From NCBI RefSeq assembly GCF_000758625.1, contig NZ_CP009283.1, positions 5,281,501 through 5,345,500 on the forward strand: a stretch of DNA of 64,000 nt, read 5' to 3'. Within the stretch, counting starts at the first letter, position 1, and every line of letters begins with the position of its first letter. Below the pieces are notes generated by a model. The model was not told the origin of the DNA, did no database searches, and saw nothing but the letters and a program-made list of their open reading frames with translations. Of the stretch, positions 53,470-62,807 are shown in pieces. The DNA comes from Paenibacillus sp. FSL R7-0273 (GTDB lineage: Bacteria; Bacillota; Bacilli; Paenibacillales; Paenibacillaceae). The position numbers were made by a program, and so were the translations under genes.

Positions 53470-54018
53470 TTACATATCCATTTCTTTTGAATCTGCATCT
53501 TCCTCAGACATATGCTCATCCATATGACCTTCCCCGCCATGCATATCCATGTTCATCATATCTGTGTTTTGCTTCCATTCATGGGAAGACAGATCTCCGG
53601 CCGTCAGAACTGCTCCCACACCTTGCTCTTCCACAAATGCTTCAGCTGCTGCCTTATCCTTAAAGCTGACTACACCATAAGCCATCGGCGTGCGCAGAGA
53701 TTCATCATACACATAGCTGGCCTTGCTATACTCAACCCACTCTTTGTCGTTATAGTCACGCACGTAATCCATACCAATATTCTCTGTTCCGTTCTGTTCC
53801 TTCCACTCGTTCATACAACCGATGTCATCAAACTTATAATTCTTCCCATCCTTGGTTGTCAGCTGTGTGGCGAATGCATCATCCTTAACCTGCATGTTAC
53901 AGATTACACAGATATCCGTTTCTTCATTGATCGCTACCGGCTCATATTTCTTCTGCCCGCAAGCAGCCAGGATTACCAGACTTATGACTACCATTAATGC
54001 TACGCTCCATTTTTTCAT
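53470..54018 (-). CDS. nosL: NosL-family copper-binding lipoprotein with Met/His-rich tail
   Basis: 182 residues. Signal peptide with a lipobox (LAAC, Cys20). The NosL copper(I) site CVICNM (C37, C40, M42) and FDDIGCM are present. Unusually, the C-terminal ~30 residues are Met/His/acid rich (MMNMDMHGGEGHMDEHMSEE), suggesting extra copper binding. Delivers copper during copper-enzyme maturation. Its start overlaps the stop of nosD by four bases. Confidence 0.88.
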   Translation of the reverse strand: MKKWSVALMVVISLVILAACGQKKYEPVAINEETDICVICNMQVKDDAFATQLTTKDGKNYKFDDIGCMNEWKEQNGTENIGMDYVRDYNDKEWVEYSKASYVYDESLRTPMAYGVVSFKDKAAAEAFVEEQGVGAVLTAGDLSSHEWKQNTDMMNMDMHGGEGHMDEHMSEEDADSKEMDM

Positions 54019-55382
54019 AACCTCAATACCCCCAGATATATTATTGTAATGACCGACAAAAACATTAGCAGCCAGCCTGCCACCATTACCGTTCCTTGAC
54101 CTCCGCCTGCTTGACCTTGAGTGACCGCACCCACTTCCAGTTGCATCAAAGGTGCCGGATCAGCAGACCACTGTGCCTTCCCGCTTGTATACATATCACT
54201 TAAAAATGTCATACCCGGTGACTGAAAAAATAACTGATAGGCTGCATTATCAGACACTAATTGCTGATAGAAAGGATTGATCGCATAACGAAGATCACTG
54301 ATCCCGTCACCTGTAAGGTCCAGTCCTTCAAATGAGTCCCAGTAATTACCGTTTAGCTCGTTATCTTTACTGCCTGTTGCCTGTGCTTCAATCACATTCG
54401 CAACAAAGCCGTTACGCTGAAAGCGGTTGCCCTCCGCATCCTCAAATTGAATGCCGATATAGTTCCTGAGAACAAGGTTATTCTGCAGGACGTTATCCGA
54501 AGATCGCTGCATATAAATCCCTACACGGTTTCCCTCTACCACGTTGTTCACCACACTTGAAGTCCGGACATCATAGAGCAGTATCCCTTGAGAGTGAACA
54601 TTCTGGCTTTGCTTGCGAAAGGAATTTCCGGATACAACCACATCTGTTACTCCCATCACCATTGCGCCGGTTATGTTATATTCGCCGGTATTATTAGTGA
54701 CCCTCGATCCATTTATGTACATACAATGCACACCGTAGCGCAGATAAGATAGCTTGTTCTGATCTACCACAGTGTTGCGGCTGTTTTCCAGATAGATCCC
54801 ATCCCGCAGATAAGAGATCTCATTCTCTCTAATTTCAGTCCCGTGAGCGTTATACAGGTCAATACCATTTCCTCTTGTTCCCGGGGCTTCTCCTTTAGGA
54901 ATAAACCAGCGTATCTTGTTCGTTGTAATCACTCCGCCGTTAGCTTCACGGAGCACAATTCCAAAGCCTGCTGTATGAATGGCGAGCCCATTCAGTTTAA
55001 CCCTATCAGCCTCAACCCTCACCGCAGCGGCTTCTCCGCCGTTATTCTGCTGAATATTCAGATTCTCCAGTTGTACATCATCTGCCCGAATTAGAACAGC
55101 AACCTGTCCATCTGGAGAAGTATTCAGGATCGTAGCCTCGCCGTTTCCGGTTATGACAAGTCTTTTGTCAATGCGGACAGGTCCCAGATAAGTTCCCGGA
55201 GCCAATGTGAGGGTCTCTCCGATAGTAGCCGAATCAATAATGGGCTGCAGCGGGATAGCCTCCGCATTTGTTTCGGCACCCGCCACATTTTTAAAGCCCA
55301 GGCATAACAATACACAGATAGTTAAAAATACAATTACTAATTTTAAACCTCCCGAAAGGGGGTACCCTCTATTTAGTGCCAT
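54015..55382 (-). CDS. nosD: NosD-like maturation protein (secreted beta-helix)
   Basis: 455 residues. N-terminal membrane/signal segment (about 13-30) and a C-terminal hydrophobic helix (about 433-453) that would keep it at the membrane. The body is a right-handed beta-helix of CASH type: repeats such as NAHGTEIRENEISYLRDGIY and NSRNTVVDQNKLSYLRYGVH, and DNVLQNNLVLRNYIGIQFED. Works with NosFY in copper-site assembly. First gene of the operon. No nosZ lies upstream within the window. Confidence 0.87.
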   Translation of the reverse strand: MALNRGYPLSGGLKLVIVFLTICVLLCLGFKNVAGAETNAEAIPLQPIIDSATIGETLTLAPGTYLGPVRIDKRLVITGNGEATILNTSPDGQVAVLIRADDVQLENLNIQQNNGGEAAAVRVEADRVKLNGLAIHTAGFGIVLREANGGVITTNKIRWFIPKGEAPGTRGNGIDLYNAHGTEIRENEISYLRDGIYLENSRNTVVDQNKLSYLRYGVHCMYINGSRVTNNTGEYNITGAMVMGVTDVVVSGNSFRKQSQNVHSQGILLYDVRTSSVVNNVVEGNRVGIYMQRSSDNVLQNNLVLRNYIGIQFEDAEGNRFQRNGFVANVIEAQATGSKDNELNGNYWDSFEGLDLTGDGISDLRYAINPFYQQLVSDNAAYQLFFQSPGMTFLSDMYTSGKAQWSADPAPLMQLEVGAVTQGQAGGGQGTVMVAGWLLMFLSVITIIYLGVLRL

Positions 55383-55597
55383 TGTTCACCTCCTAAAAGT
55401 GAGAGCGTATTTATACTCTATCTTTACCAATTCAATGAGGAGATAAAACTAGATCCTATGGTTGCAACATTCCTCAAAATATCTGTTGAATTGGCAGGAA
55501 TGCATTTTAATCTAAATGCAGTCTTAGTGTAAATAAAAGGAAGACTGGTGAACATAGCCCGATATAGCTATCCGCTAGTGGAGACTGTGTCTAATTT

Positions 55598-55613
55598 GTG
55601 ATTTATGTCATAT
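55598..55613 (+). promoter_or_regulatory. FNR/CRP-like dyad upstream of nosD
   Basis: TGTGA-TTTATG-TCATA has one mismatch to the FNR/CRP consensus TGTGA-N6-TCACA. It lies about 215 bases upstream of nosD in the gap next to kimA. Oxygen-responsive control of the nos genes would make sense, but one site at that distance is weak evidence. Confidence 0.4.
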
Positions 55614-55729
55614 GTACGATATTTATCCATCACTATAACTGCATCCCCATTTCGCTAATGTCTTTTTGCTAATACGGAGTTATCAGCCAGCTAACCTATA
55701 AGCCTGCCTACCTTTCCCACGCAAAAAAA

Positions 55730-55764
55730 GCCGCCCCAAGCCACTTACATGACTTTGGGACAGC
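55730..55764 (-). terminator. Rho-independent terminator of kimA
   Basis: The stem GCCGCCCCAAG / CTTTGGGACAGC (imperfect) is followed on the minus strand by TTTTTTTGCG, just past the kimA stop. Confidence 0.7.
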
Positions 55765-55777
55765 CTCTCAAGCTCCA

Positions 55778-57613
55778 TTACTTCTTTAAATGATAAGGCA
55801 CCGTAGTAACAATCACATCGCTGCGGAATAGCAGACGGGCGCGGATCAGCAGGCTCGACTGGTTATGCAGGATGTTGTGCCAGCCTTTTTTCGGAATAAA
55901 CTGTGGAATAATGACTGTGACTCTATGATTGAGCTCTGCCGCTTTCCAGTTGATTGTATCAATAAACTTAGTCAACGGATGGATGATGCTTCTGTATGGA
56001 GTATAGAGGGTCACCAGGCGTACGTCCGGCTGCCACTTCTTCCATTTTTCCTCGAATGCGGCTTCGTCCTCCCGTTCAAAAGGAACGTATACCGCAATAA
56101 TCTGCTGCGGTGACAGCGATTTGGCGTATTCCAGCGAGTTCTCCACGACATGGGTGATTCCGGCAACCGGCACGATAATGACATTGCCTTCAATTTTAAC
56201 CGTGGCTTCACAGGTTGTAATTCTAAGCTGGTCGGCAACCGCCTCGTAATGCTTATGAATTCTATGGAAGACGTACAGCAGGATCGGCAGGAAGACAAAA
56301 ACAGGCCATACCTGTGTGAACTTGGTCAGGAAGAACATCATCGTAACGATGAAGCTGATCAGCGCGCCTACGGTGTTAATCACGAATTTCGGCATCCAGC
56401 CTGCCGGCTTTTCGCGGAGCCATTTTACCATCATCCCGGATTGGGATAACGTAAAGGGAATGAATACCCCTACCGCATACAGAGGAATTAACTGCTCCGT
56501 CTCCCCTTCAAATACATAAATGAGCAGCATCGATAGCACACCCAGAATGATAATCCCGTTGGAATATCCCAGTCTGTCCCCGCGCATCGTAAACATACGT
56601 GGTATAAATTTGTCCTTAGCCAGATTTACTGCCAGCAGAGGAAAAGCAGAATAGCCGGTATTAGCCGCCAGAATCAGAATGAGTGCAGTTGTACCCTGTA
56701 TAAAAAAGTACATCGCATTTCGTCCGAAGGTCTGCTCCGCAATCTGCGACACGACAGTAACGTCAGCACGGGGCGCAACTCCATAGTAATAGGCCAGCGT
56801 AACAATTCCGGAGAACAGGACCGCTAATAAAATCCCCATTGCCGCCAGCGTTTTGGCTGCATTGGAGGCCTCAGGGCTTTTAAAATTCGGAATGGCATTA
56901 GAAATCGCCTCTACCCCGGTTAACGCCGAGCTCCCCGAAGAAAAAGCGCGCAGCAGCAGGAACAGACTGATCCCGGCCACCGGAGTACCGATTGAAGTAT
57001 GCAGTTCTGCCGGAACATTACCCGTTAAGATGTTATAAAGACCGGTACCGATCAGAATGAACAGGGCCAGCACGAACAGGTAAACCGGATAGGCGAGAAC
57101 GGAAGCAGATTCCGTAACGCCTCTTAAATTCAATAATGTAATGAGAAATACAAAGATAATGGCAATCAGCACTTTATGATCATGCAGGCTTGGAAAAGCC
57201 GATGTAATCGCATCTGTTCCGGCCGATACACTTACCGCCACCGTCAGAATATAATCCACCAGCAGCGAACCGCCTGCAATCAGGCCGGGATATTTGCCCA
57301 GGTTTTCCTTAGAGACAACATAGGCTCCCCCGCCATGTGAATAAGCAAAAATAATCTGCCGGTAGGACAGGATCAGTGCAGTCAGCAGCACCAGCACCCC
57401 GATTGCGATCGGTATGGAGTACCAGAAAGCCATCGTACCGACTGTAACCAGTACTATCAGGATTTGCTCAGGACCATAGGCAACTGAAGATAAGGCATCT
57501 GATGATAAAATCGCCAGTGCTTTCTTTTTATTTAACTTTTGCTCCCCCAGCTCAGTGGACTTCAAGGGCCTGCCAATCAAAAACCTTTTTAAAAAGGAAA
57601 TCACGGGTTTCAC
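55778..57613 (-). CDS. kimA: KimA-type high-affinity potassium importer (KUP/APC family)
   Basis: About 611 residues. Twelve membrane segments followed by a cytosolic ~150-residue domain. It matches B. subtilis KimA (YdaO) throughout: KRFLIGRPLKS, LAILSSDALSSVAYGPEQIL, YSHGGGAYVVSKENLG, DAITSAFPSLHDH, GVEAISNAIPNFKSPEA, and the tail VIIPQFIPKKGWHNILHNQS. It imports potassium with protons. The start is uncertain: GTG 57613 or 57604 gives the family's N-terminus; the frame is open to 57655. No c-di-AMP riboswitch fits into the short upstream gap. Confidence 0.9.
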   Translation of the reverse strand: MKPVISFLKRFLIGRPLKSTELGEQKLNKKKALAILSSDALSSVAYGPEQILIVLVTVGTMAFWYSIPIAIGVLVLLTALILSYRQIIFAYSHGGGAYVVSKENLGKYPGLIAGGSLLVDYILTVAVSVSAGTDAITSAFPSLHDHKVLIAIIFVFLITLLNLRGVTESASVLAYPVYLFVLALFILIGTGLYNILTGNVPAELHTSIGTPVAGISLFLLLRAFSSGSSALTGVEAISNAIPNFKSPEASNAAKTLAAMGILLAVLFSGIVTLAYYYGVAPRADVTVVSQIAEQTFGRNAMYFFIQGTTALILILAANTGYSAFPLLAVNLAKDKFIPRMFTMRGDRLGYSNGIIILGVLSMLLIYVFEGETEQLIPLYAVGVFIPFTLSQSGMMVKWLREKPAGWMPKFVINTVGALISFIVTMMFFLTKFTQVWPVFVFLPILLYVFHRIHKHYEAVADQLRITTCEATVKIEGNVIIVPVAGITHVVENSLEYAKSLSPQQIIAVYVPFEREDEAAFEEKWKKWQPDVRLVTLYTPYRSIIHPLTKFIDTINWKAAELNHRVTVIIPQFIPKKGWHNILHNQSSLLIRARLLFRSDVIVTTVPYHLKK

Positions 57614-57736
57614 GCTCGCTTTGTACGTAGTCTTATTGTCCTGAAAGCATATCACCTGCCGTATTAATCTGGTGTTAGGATTTCGCCTTAAGTATTAAGA
57701 TTGCATTAAGATCAGCCCGTTTTTCTTCATTAAAAA

Positions 57737-57754
57737 AAGCCCCTTGCGGGGCTT
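57737..57754 (-). terminator. Short terminator at the end of the cation-efflux gene
   Basis: AAGCCCC, short loop, GGGGCTT with a run of T residues on the minus strand; it overlaps the stop codon. Confidence 0.75.
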
Positions 57755-58451
57755 ACTTCGACGGCTCATAGTGCACATGAACCTCTAAGACTTCGGCAGA
57801 TTTTTTCAGCTCATTCTCCACATTGGTTGCAACGTTATGGGCTTCCTGAAAGCCAAGTCCGCCTTTGATCGACAGGACGACATCCACCACAGCATTGCTG
57901 CCATAGTTTCTGGCCCGCAGCTCCTTAACCTCTTCCACGCCTTCAACCTGCTCGACAGTCTCCCTGAACGTATGGATAATGGTCTCGTCAAACCCGTCCG
58001 ATAAGTGGTGGGAGGCATCACGGAAGATGTCCCACGCTGTCTTGCAGATAATCAGCCCGACCAGAACCGCTGTTACAGGATCAAGCCACGGAAGGTTGAA
58101 CTGGGAGCCGATAATCCCGATTACCGCACCGATACTGACCAGGGCGTCCGAATAGTTATCCTTGGCGGCAGCCATTACGGCCTGGCTTTTGATTGCAAGC
58201 GCAAGCCGCTTATTGTACCGGTAGACAAAATACATTACGACTGCGCAAAATAGCCCTGTCCACACCGAGATCAGATCCGGCGCTTCTCCTCTGCCCTTAA
58301 AGACAGAAGCAACCGCCGTAATCAGAACCTGCAGGCCGACCGCCATCATAATAAAGGAAGCTACTAATGAAGCTATCGTTTCCGATTTCCAGTGGCCGTA
58401 AGGATGGTCTGCATCAGCCGGCCGCTGCGCCAGCTTCAGTCCTATCAGCAC
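57753..58451 (-). pseudogene. Cation diffusion facilitator, N-terminally truncated
   Basis: 232 residues; full-length family members have about 290. The frame begins directly at LIGLKLAQRPADADHPYGHW, which normally follows two membrane helices; TM3-TM6 and the cytosolic ZT_dimer domain (GVEEVKELRARNYGSNAVVDVVLSI) are intact. Just upstream ATGGGCGAACGCG looks like the original start (MGER, cf. MxERGAW in relatives), fused out of frame to GTGCTGATAGG. So the segment for TM1-TM2, with the conserved first metal-site aspartates, seems deleted and the reading frame broken. Probably non-functional. Confidence 0.7.
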
Positions 58452-58651
58452 CGCGTTCGCCCATTTTTAAATTCTCATAACACTGCTGCTGCTCCATGTT
58501 TCCAGATTCTCCCCTCGCCTTACATTGCATTGTTTCATACTAGCAGACGCAATTTGAGTGGGTCTAGAGAAACGTTTTTCGACGCGGGACCAATAATGTC
58601 ACCGGGCAAAGAAGCTTGCCCTGGCGCAAAAGGGTTGCAGCGGCGCATGCT

Positions 58652-59839
58652 TCAACCAAACTTTAACCGCGATGTAAAAACAACACAGCCCAGCGTTAGA
58701 GCCGCCGCTATAAAGTAGGCTCCCATCAGATCGAGCTGAGCCACGATAAAACCGGAGGAGGCGCTGCCAAGCAGCATCCCTCCCATCATAAGCGGAATGA
58801 TGATCCCGTTGGTCCTGCCGATATACTCCTCTCTGATCTCCTGAATCATCATGGCGCTGAAGGAGACCTGGAAGCAGGCTGTGGCTATACCGGACAGCAC
58901 TCTCGCGCTTCCTGTCAGCATAGGCCAGACGGACAGCACCTCAATGACGGTAATTGCCGCCCATATAATCATGATTACTGTAATGACCCCGCGTCTGTAG
59001 CGGGTTATTTGTGCTGTAAGCATGGCGGCCAAGAGGCCGCCCGCAAGCATCCCCACACCCTCAGCAGCGGCAAACCACTGCACACTTTCCTTTGGCAGGC
59101 CCAGCCGGCTCATCGTAACAAAGACATCCAGCGGCTGGGTCACTCCCATCGCCAGACCCGAGATAAGAAACATAACCGCAATCAGCTTCAGGTTGGCATG
59201 GCCCAGCACATAACGGAAGCCTTCCTTGATATCCTTGAGCGGTGAAGTCCTCTCTGCCCGCTGCTCTCTGCCCGATGACGGCAGGAACAGCTGGATTCCG
59301 GCGGCCAGCGTGAAGATCAGGAACAAGGCAATAATCGATGACTGTATGCCGAGCTGGGTATAGACAAGGGTTCCGAGCATCGGTCCAAAGATCGTGAATA
59401 AGGCCATCAGGCTCTGGTTGATACCGACGGCTGTTCCTACCTCCTCCGCAGGGATATGCTTTTTGAAAAGCACTGCAGAAGACGGCTGGGAAAACTGGCT
59501 TACAATCGCCGAGATTACAGTGGCCGCGAACACTGCCTGCCATACCCCGCCGGCAATCAGCCCAAGAATCAGCAGCATCGATAACGCGCTTAGGGCATCG
59601 CCGAGGATGACTGTTTTTTTCGGATTCCAGCGGTCGGCAAAGGTCCCTCCGATTAGCGAGAATACAAAGATGGGCAGATACTCTAAGGCAGTAAGCATGG
59701 ATACAGCGGTCGGATTGTTCCCGGTCTGATCCATAATATAGAACAGCAACACCATATTCCGGATCCATATTCCTGTCTGCTGCAGCAGATCGGCTGTGGC
59801 GACAATAAGAAATACTCTATTTCTGATAAGTTTGTTCAT
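58652..59839 (-). CDS. MFS drug-efflux transporter
   Basis: 395 residues from ATG 59839 (AGGGGTG upstream; nine codons further up are in frame but unlikely). Twelve hydrophobic segments. Motif A GGTFADRWNPKKTVILGDALS between TM2 and TM3, and SQPSSAVLFKKHIPAEEV in the TM4-5 loop. The closest type is the MdtG/YkuC-like macrolide or multidrug exporter group. Expression is evidently controlled by the divergent MerR regulator through the 19-bp-spacer promoter. Confidence 0.87.
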   Translation of the reverse strand: MNKLIRNRVFLIVATADLLQQTGIWIRNMVLLFYIMDQTGNNPTAVSMLTALEYLPIFVFSLIGGTFADRWNPKKTVILGDALSALSMLLILGLIAGGVWQAVFAATVISAIVSQFSQPSSAVLFKKHIPAEEVGTAVGINQSLMALFTIFGPMLGTLVYTQLGIQSSIIALFLIFTLAAGIQLFLPSSGREQRAERTSPLKDIKEGFRYVLGHANLKLIAVMFLISGLAMGVTQPLDVFVTMSRLGLPKESVQWFAAAEGVGMLAGGLLAAMLTAQITRYRRGVITVIMIIWAAITVIEVLSVWPMLTGSARVLSGIATACFQVSFSAMMIQEIREEYIGRTNGIIIPLMMGGMLLGSASSGFIVAQLDLMGAYFIAAALTLGCVVFTSRLKFG

Positions 59840-59885
59840 GAGGCACCCCTGGCTGGTTTTTGACATTTGCTTTGTCAGTATAACG

Positions 59886-59916
59886 ACTTTAAACTATAGG
59901 GTAACCCGATAGTCAA
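59886..59916 (-). promoter_or_regulatory. MerR-type promoter with 19-bp spacer and central dyad
   Basis: On the minus strand, -35 TTGACT (59911-59916) and -10 TAAAGT (59886-59891) are separated by exactly 19 bases, the overlong spacer that MerR proteins untwist. The spacer carries the dyad ACTATAGGG-TAA-CCCGATAGT (59893-59913, one mismatch). It drives the MFS efflux gene. Confidence 0.85.
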
Positions 59917-59947
59917 GACCATCAAACCAGGGAAAGGGAGCGCTGCT

Positions 59948-60808
59948 ATGTCAGTTATGCCGTCCAAACTTTTTACAACGAGCGAAATGGCCAGGACCTG
60001 CGGGGTGACCAAGCATACGCTTTTTCACTATGATGAAATCGGTCTGCTGAAGCCGGAATTCGTTAACGCAAAGGGGTACCGCTACTACTCGCTCCAGCAG
60101 TGCTACACACTCGAAATGATCAGCGTGCTCAAGAAGGCCGGCAGTTCGCTAAAGGAGATCAGGGATTTCCTCGACAATCAGAATACCGACCGGTTTGTCA
60201 GCCTCATCCGCCAGAAGCAGCGCGAGCTTGAACTGGAGCTGAACCGGATGCAGCGGATACAGAGCTTTCTTGACGGTGCCCTGCAAATGGCCGAAAACGC
60301 ACAGAAGGCGCCACGGAATACACCGGCAATTGAAGAGCAGCAGGCTGCTTACTTCATAACTACACCCGTCCGCCCGGACATCAGCGATCATGAATACGCC
60401 CGCAAAATCAGTGAACACCGCAGCTACTGCGAAGAGCATCTCATCATACATGAGCTGCCGTACTGGTCCATCGTTGACCAGCAGCAGCTTCAGTCAGGAG
60501 AATATTATCCAAGCCATATTGCCAGCAAACTGCCTGCACCCGCCCAGGGCGACAATATCATGATGAAGCCGCTTGGGCTATACGCAGTCATGGACCATAA
60601 GGGATCATATGAGACTTTAGAACACACCTATGCAGCATTAAAAGCGTTCATCCAGAGCGAAGGGCTGGCCGTATGCGGCGCCGCTTACGAGATGGATCTG
60701 TACAATTATTTCACCGAGGATAATCCGGAGCAGTTCGTGATCCGGATTTCGGTTCATGTGAGCTACATGCGTCCGAGTATTACTATTGCAGGCCGTCCAG
60801 GCGCCTGA
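59948..60808 (+). CDS. MerR-family regulator (BmrR-like, with effector-binding domain)
   Basis: 286 residues. The winged HTH (residues 8-75: FTTSEMARTCGVTKHTLFHY, then DEIGLLKPEFVNAKGYRYYS), a dimerising coiled coil (about 85-120) and a C-terminal GyrI/BmrR-like effector domain (IASKLPAPAQGDNIMMKPLGLYAVMDHKGSYETLEHTY). Activates the divergent MFS pump on binding a drug-like ligand, as BmrR does for bmr. GAAAGGGA precedes the ATG. Confidence 0.9.
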   Translation: MSVMPSKLFTTSEMARTCGVTKHTLFHYDEIGLLKPEFVNAKGYRYYSLQQCYTLEMISVLKKAGSSLKEIRDFLDNQNTDRFVSLIRQKQRELELELNRMQRIQSFLDGALQMAENAQKAPRNTPAIEEQQAAYFITTPVRPDISDHEYARKISEHRSYCEEHLIIHELPYWSIVDQQQLQSGEYYPSHIASKLPAPAQGDNIMMKPLGLYAVMDHKGSYETLEHTYAALKAFIQSEGLAVCGAAYEMDLYNYFTEDNPEQFVIRISVHVSYMRPSITIAGRPGA

Positions 60809-60870
60809 GGAATCAGGCGTGGCGTGGGATGTGCGCCGGCCTTCGCCCCACCTCCCCCGGCCAAAGCAAA

Positions 60871-60893
60871 CAACCTTGATTCACTCAAGGTTG
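60871..60893 (-). terminator. Hairpin between convergent merR-type and uidA genes
   Basis: CAACCTTGA, 5-base loop, TCAAGGTTG; T-rich on the minus strand just after the uidA stop. Confidence 0.6.
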
Positions 60894-60908
60894 TCTGCCA
60901 TGCGTATG

Positions 60909-62708
60909 CTATTTCGGCTTATACCCGAAATCCGGGATCGCCGTCCATCTCCGGCGCAGCTCGTGCGCCGCGGCTTTCGGCTTGCGCTCCCGGGTGAACA
61001 CGCCCTTCTTATTGCCCTGCACCCGGATAATGCCCTGGCTGGTAGCGAAGTCGGCAAAGTTCCAGACCTGCTCGCCCACAAAATCAGCGAACTCATCAAA
61101 CACCTGGTGATTCGCCCTGTAGAACTCCACCTGATATTCCTCAGTGAACATGATTGGCTCCACATCATGCAGTCCGGCCACGGTATCGGTGCCGTATTCG
61201 GTGAACATCATCGGCTTGCCGGGGCAGCGCCGGGTCCAGCCTCCAAGCTCCAGCCGCAGCTTGTCCTTGGCAGATTCCAGATCACCCCCGTCCACATACC
61301 AGCCGTAGTAACGGTTGAAGGCCAGCACATCGATCAGCTCGGAGATTTTATCGTTTTCAGGTGAGGCCTCAATATGTGTTACCAGCGTAACCGGACGGTG
61401 CTGCGGATCTTCCTCGCGCATCTGCTCAATCAGCGGTTTGAAGTATTCATACGCTCCCTCCTCGTAAGAAGCGGGCTCATTGGCCACGTTCCACATCACC
61501 ACGCACGGATGGTTTTTGTCCCGGTTAATCAGCTCCGAGATAACCTGCTGGTGGTGTTCGAAGGTCTGCACCTCTTTCCATGTGTCCTTTTTGCCGCCGC
61601 CCGACAGCATAACCAGAAAGTTCAGATCCAGTCCGACTGCCGGAGTTTCATCAATAACGACAAAGCCCTCACGGTCGGCAAGACGCATCACTTCCTCAGC
61701 ATACGGGTAATGCGCGGTCCGGAAGGAGTTGGCTCCGGTCCATTTCATCAGGTTGAAGTCCATGACATTCGCCGCTTCATCCAGCCCCCGGCCATGAAAC
61801 GGGGTGTCCTCATGTTTGCCGTAGCCTTTGAAGTAAAACGGCTTGCCGTTAATCAGGAATTGGCCGTCCTTTACCTCTACCGTCCGTACGCCAAACGGCT
61901 GATCATAGACATCTACTACCCGGGCGTCCTGCAGAAGCTCTATTTTCAAAGTATACAAATAGGCCTTTAAAGGCTGCCAGAGCTTAACCTGCGGAATGTC
62001 CAGCTTCCCTGAGGCACCTTGCCCGCCCGAGACTGCATTCCCCTCCTCATCCAGCACTGTTACCCGGACGTCCGTTTCCCCGCTAACCTCAACGCTGTAT
62101 CGAACAATTCCTTTATCTCCCTCATAATCCGTTACAACCGTAACATCCTGAATGAAGGTATGCGGAGTAGAGTAGATTTTCACCGGCCGCTGCAGGCCCG
62201 CAAAGTTAAAGAAATCGAAGTTTGGCTGATTCTTCAGCTTTTTGTTCCCGTCAGGCCCCACAGTCTCCGTATACAGACCTACAGGCAGAGTGGTGTAATC
62301 CACGATATTGTTAACGGCCACCGTCAGGCGGTTCGTTCCCGTCTGAATATAATCATTCACCACAGCCTCAAAAGGCAGGAAGCCGCCGGAATGCTCCATT
62401 ACCAGCTGACCGTTCAGATAGACCCTCGCTTTATGTGTGGCCGATCCGAACCGGAGCACAAGCCGCTCGTTACTCACGTTTCGCGGAAGCGTGATTTCTC
62501 TTTCGTACCAGACATCGCCGACATGATTGCGGATCTCCGGGCTGACGCCAAGATCATTGTAGGCTGAAGGAACCGCCATGGGAATGGCGTCCTTCACTCC
62601 TGCTTCGTACCATTTTTCCTCAAAGCCTGAACCGTGGTCCAGTTTGAAATTCCAGATGCCGCTAAGCTCAATTAAACTGCGGGTTTCCGTCATAATCGGA
62701 TAAAGCAC
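60909..62708 (-). CDS. uidA: Beta-glucuronidase (GH2)
   Basis: 599 residues, matching E. coli GUS in length. Sugar-binding domain (1-180, opening [21 protein letters not shown]), immunoglobulin-like domain (180-275) and TIM barrel. Acid/base E411 (NVANEP) and nucleophile E504 (FTEYGTD). GNKKGVFTR carries the Asn and Lys that recognise the glucuronate carboxylate and mark true glucuronidases among GH2. Cytosolic; releases glucuronate from glucuronides. Adjacent to a sugar-binding protein gene on the same strand, suggesting uptake of glucuronide oligosaccharides. Confidence 0.92.
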   Translation of the reverse strand: MLYPIMTETRSLIELSGIWNFKLDHGSGFEEKWYEAGVKDAIPMAVPSAYNDLGVSPEIRNHVGDVWYEREITLPRNVSNERLVLRFGSATHKARVYLNGQLVMEHSGGFLPFEAVVNDYIQTGTNRLTVAVNNIVDYTTLPVGLYTETVGPDGNKKLKNQPNFDFFNFAGLQRPVKIYSTPHTFIQDVTVVTDYEGDKGIVRYSVEVSGETDVRVTVLDEEGNAVSGGQGASGKLDIPQVKLWQPLKAYLYTLKIELLQDARVVDVYDQPFGVRTVEVKDGQFLINGKPFYFKGYGKHEDTPFHGRGLDEAANVMDFNLMKWTGANSFRTAHYPYAEEVMRLADREGFVVIDETPAVGLDLNFLVMLSGGGKKDTWKEVQTFEHHQQVISELINRDKNHPCVVMWNVANEPASYEEGAYEYFKPLIEQMREEDPQHRPVTLVTHIEASPENDKISELIDVLAFNRYYGWYVDGGDLESAKDKLRLELGGWTRRCPGKPMMFTEYGTDTVAGLHDVEPIMFTEEYQVEFYRANHQVFDEFADFVGEQVWNFADFATSQGIIRVQGNKKGVFTRERKPKAAAHELRRRWTAIPDFGYKPK

Positions 62709-62807
62709 AGGGCAGCACTCCTTGGTTAAAGTTTTGCAGAAGCTTTTTCAGAATTACTAACAACGATCTTCCGGATCTTAGAATTCACCACCGGCGTCCT
62801 TCTGCTC

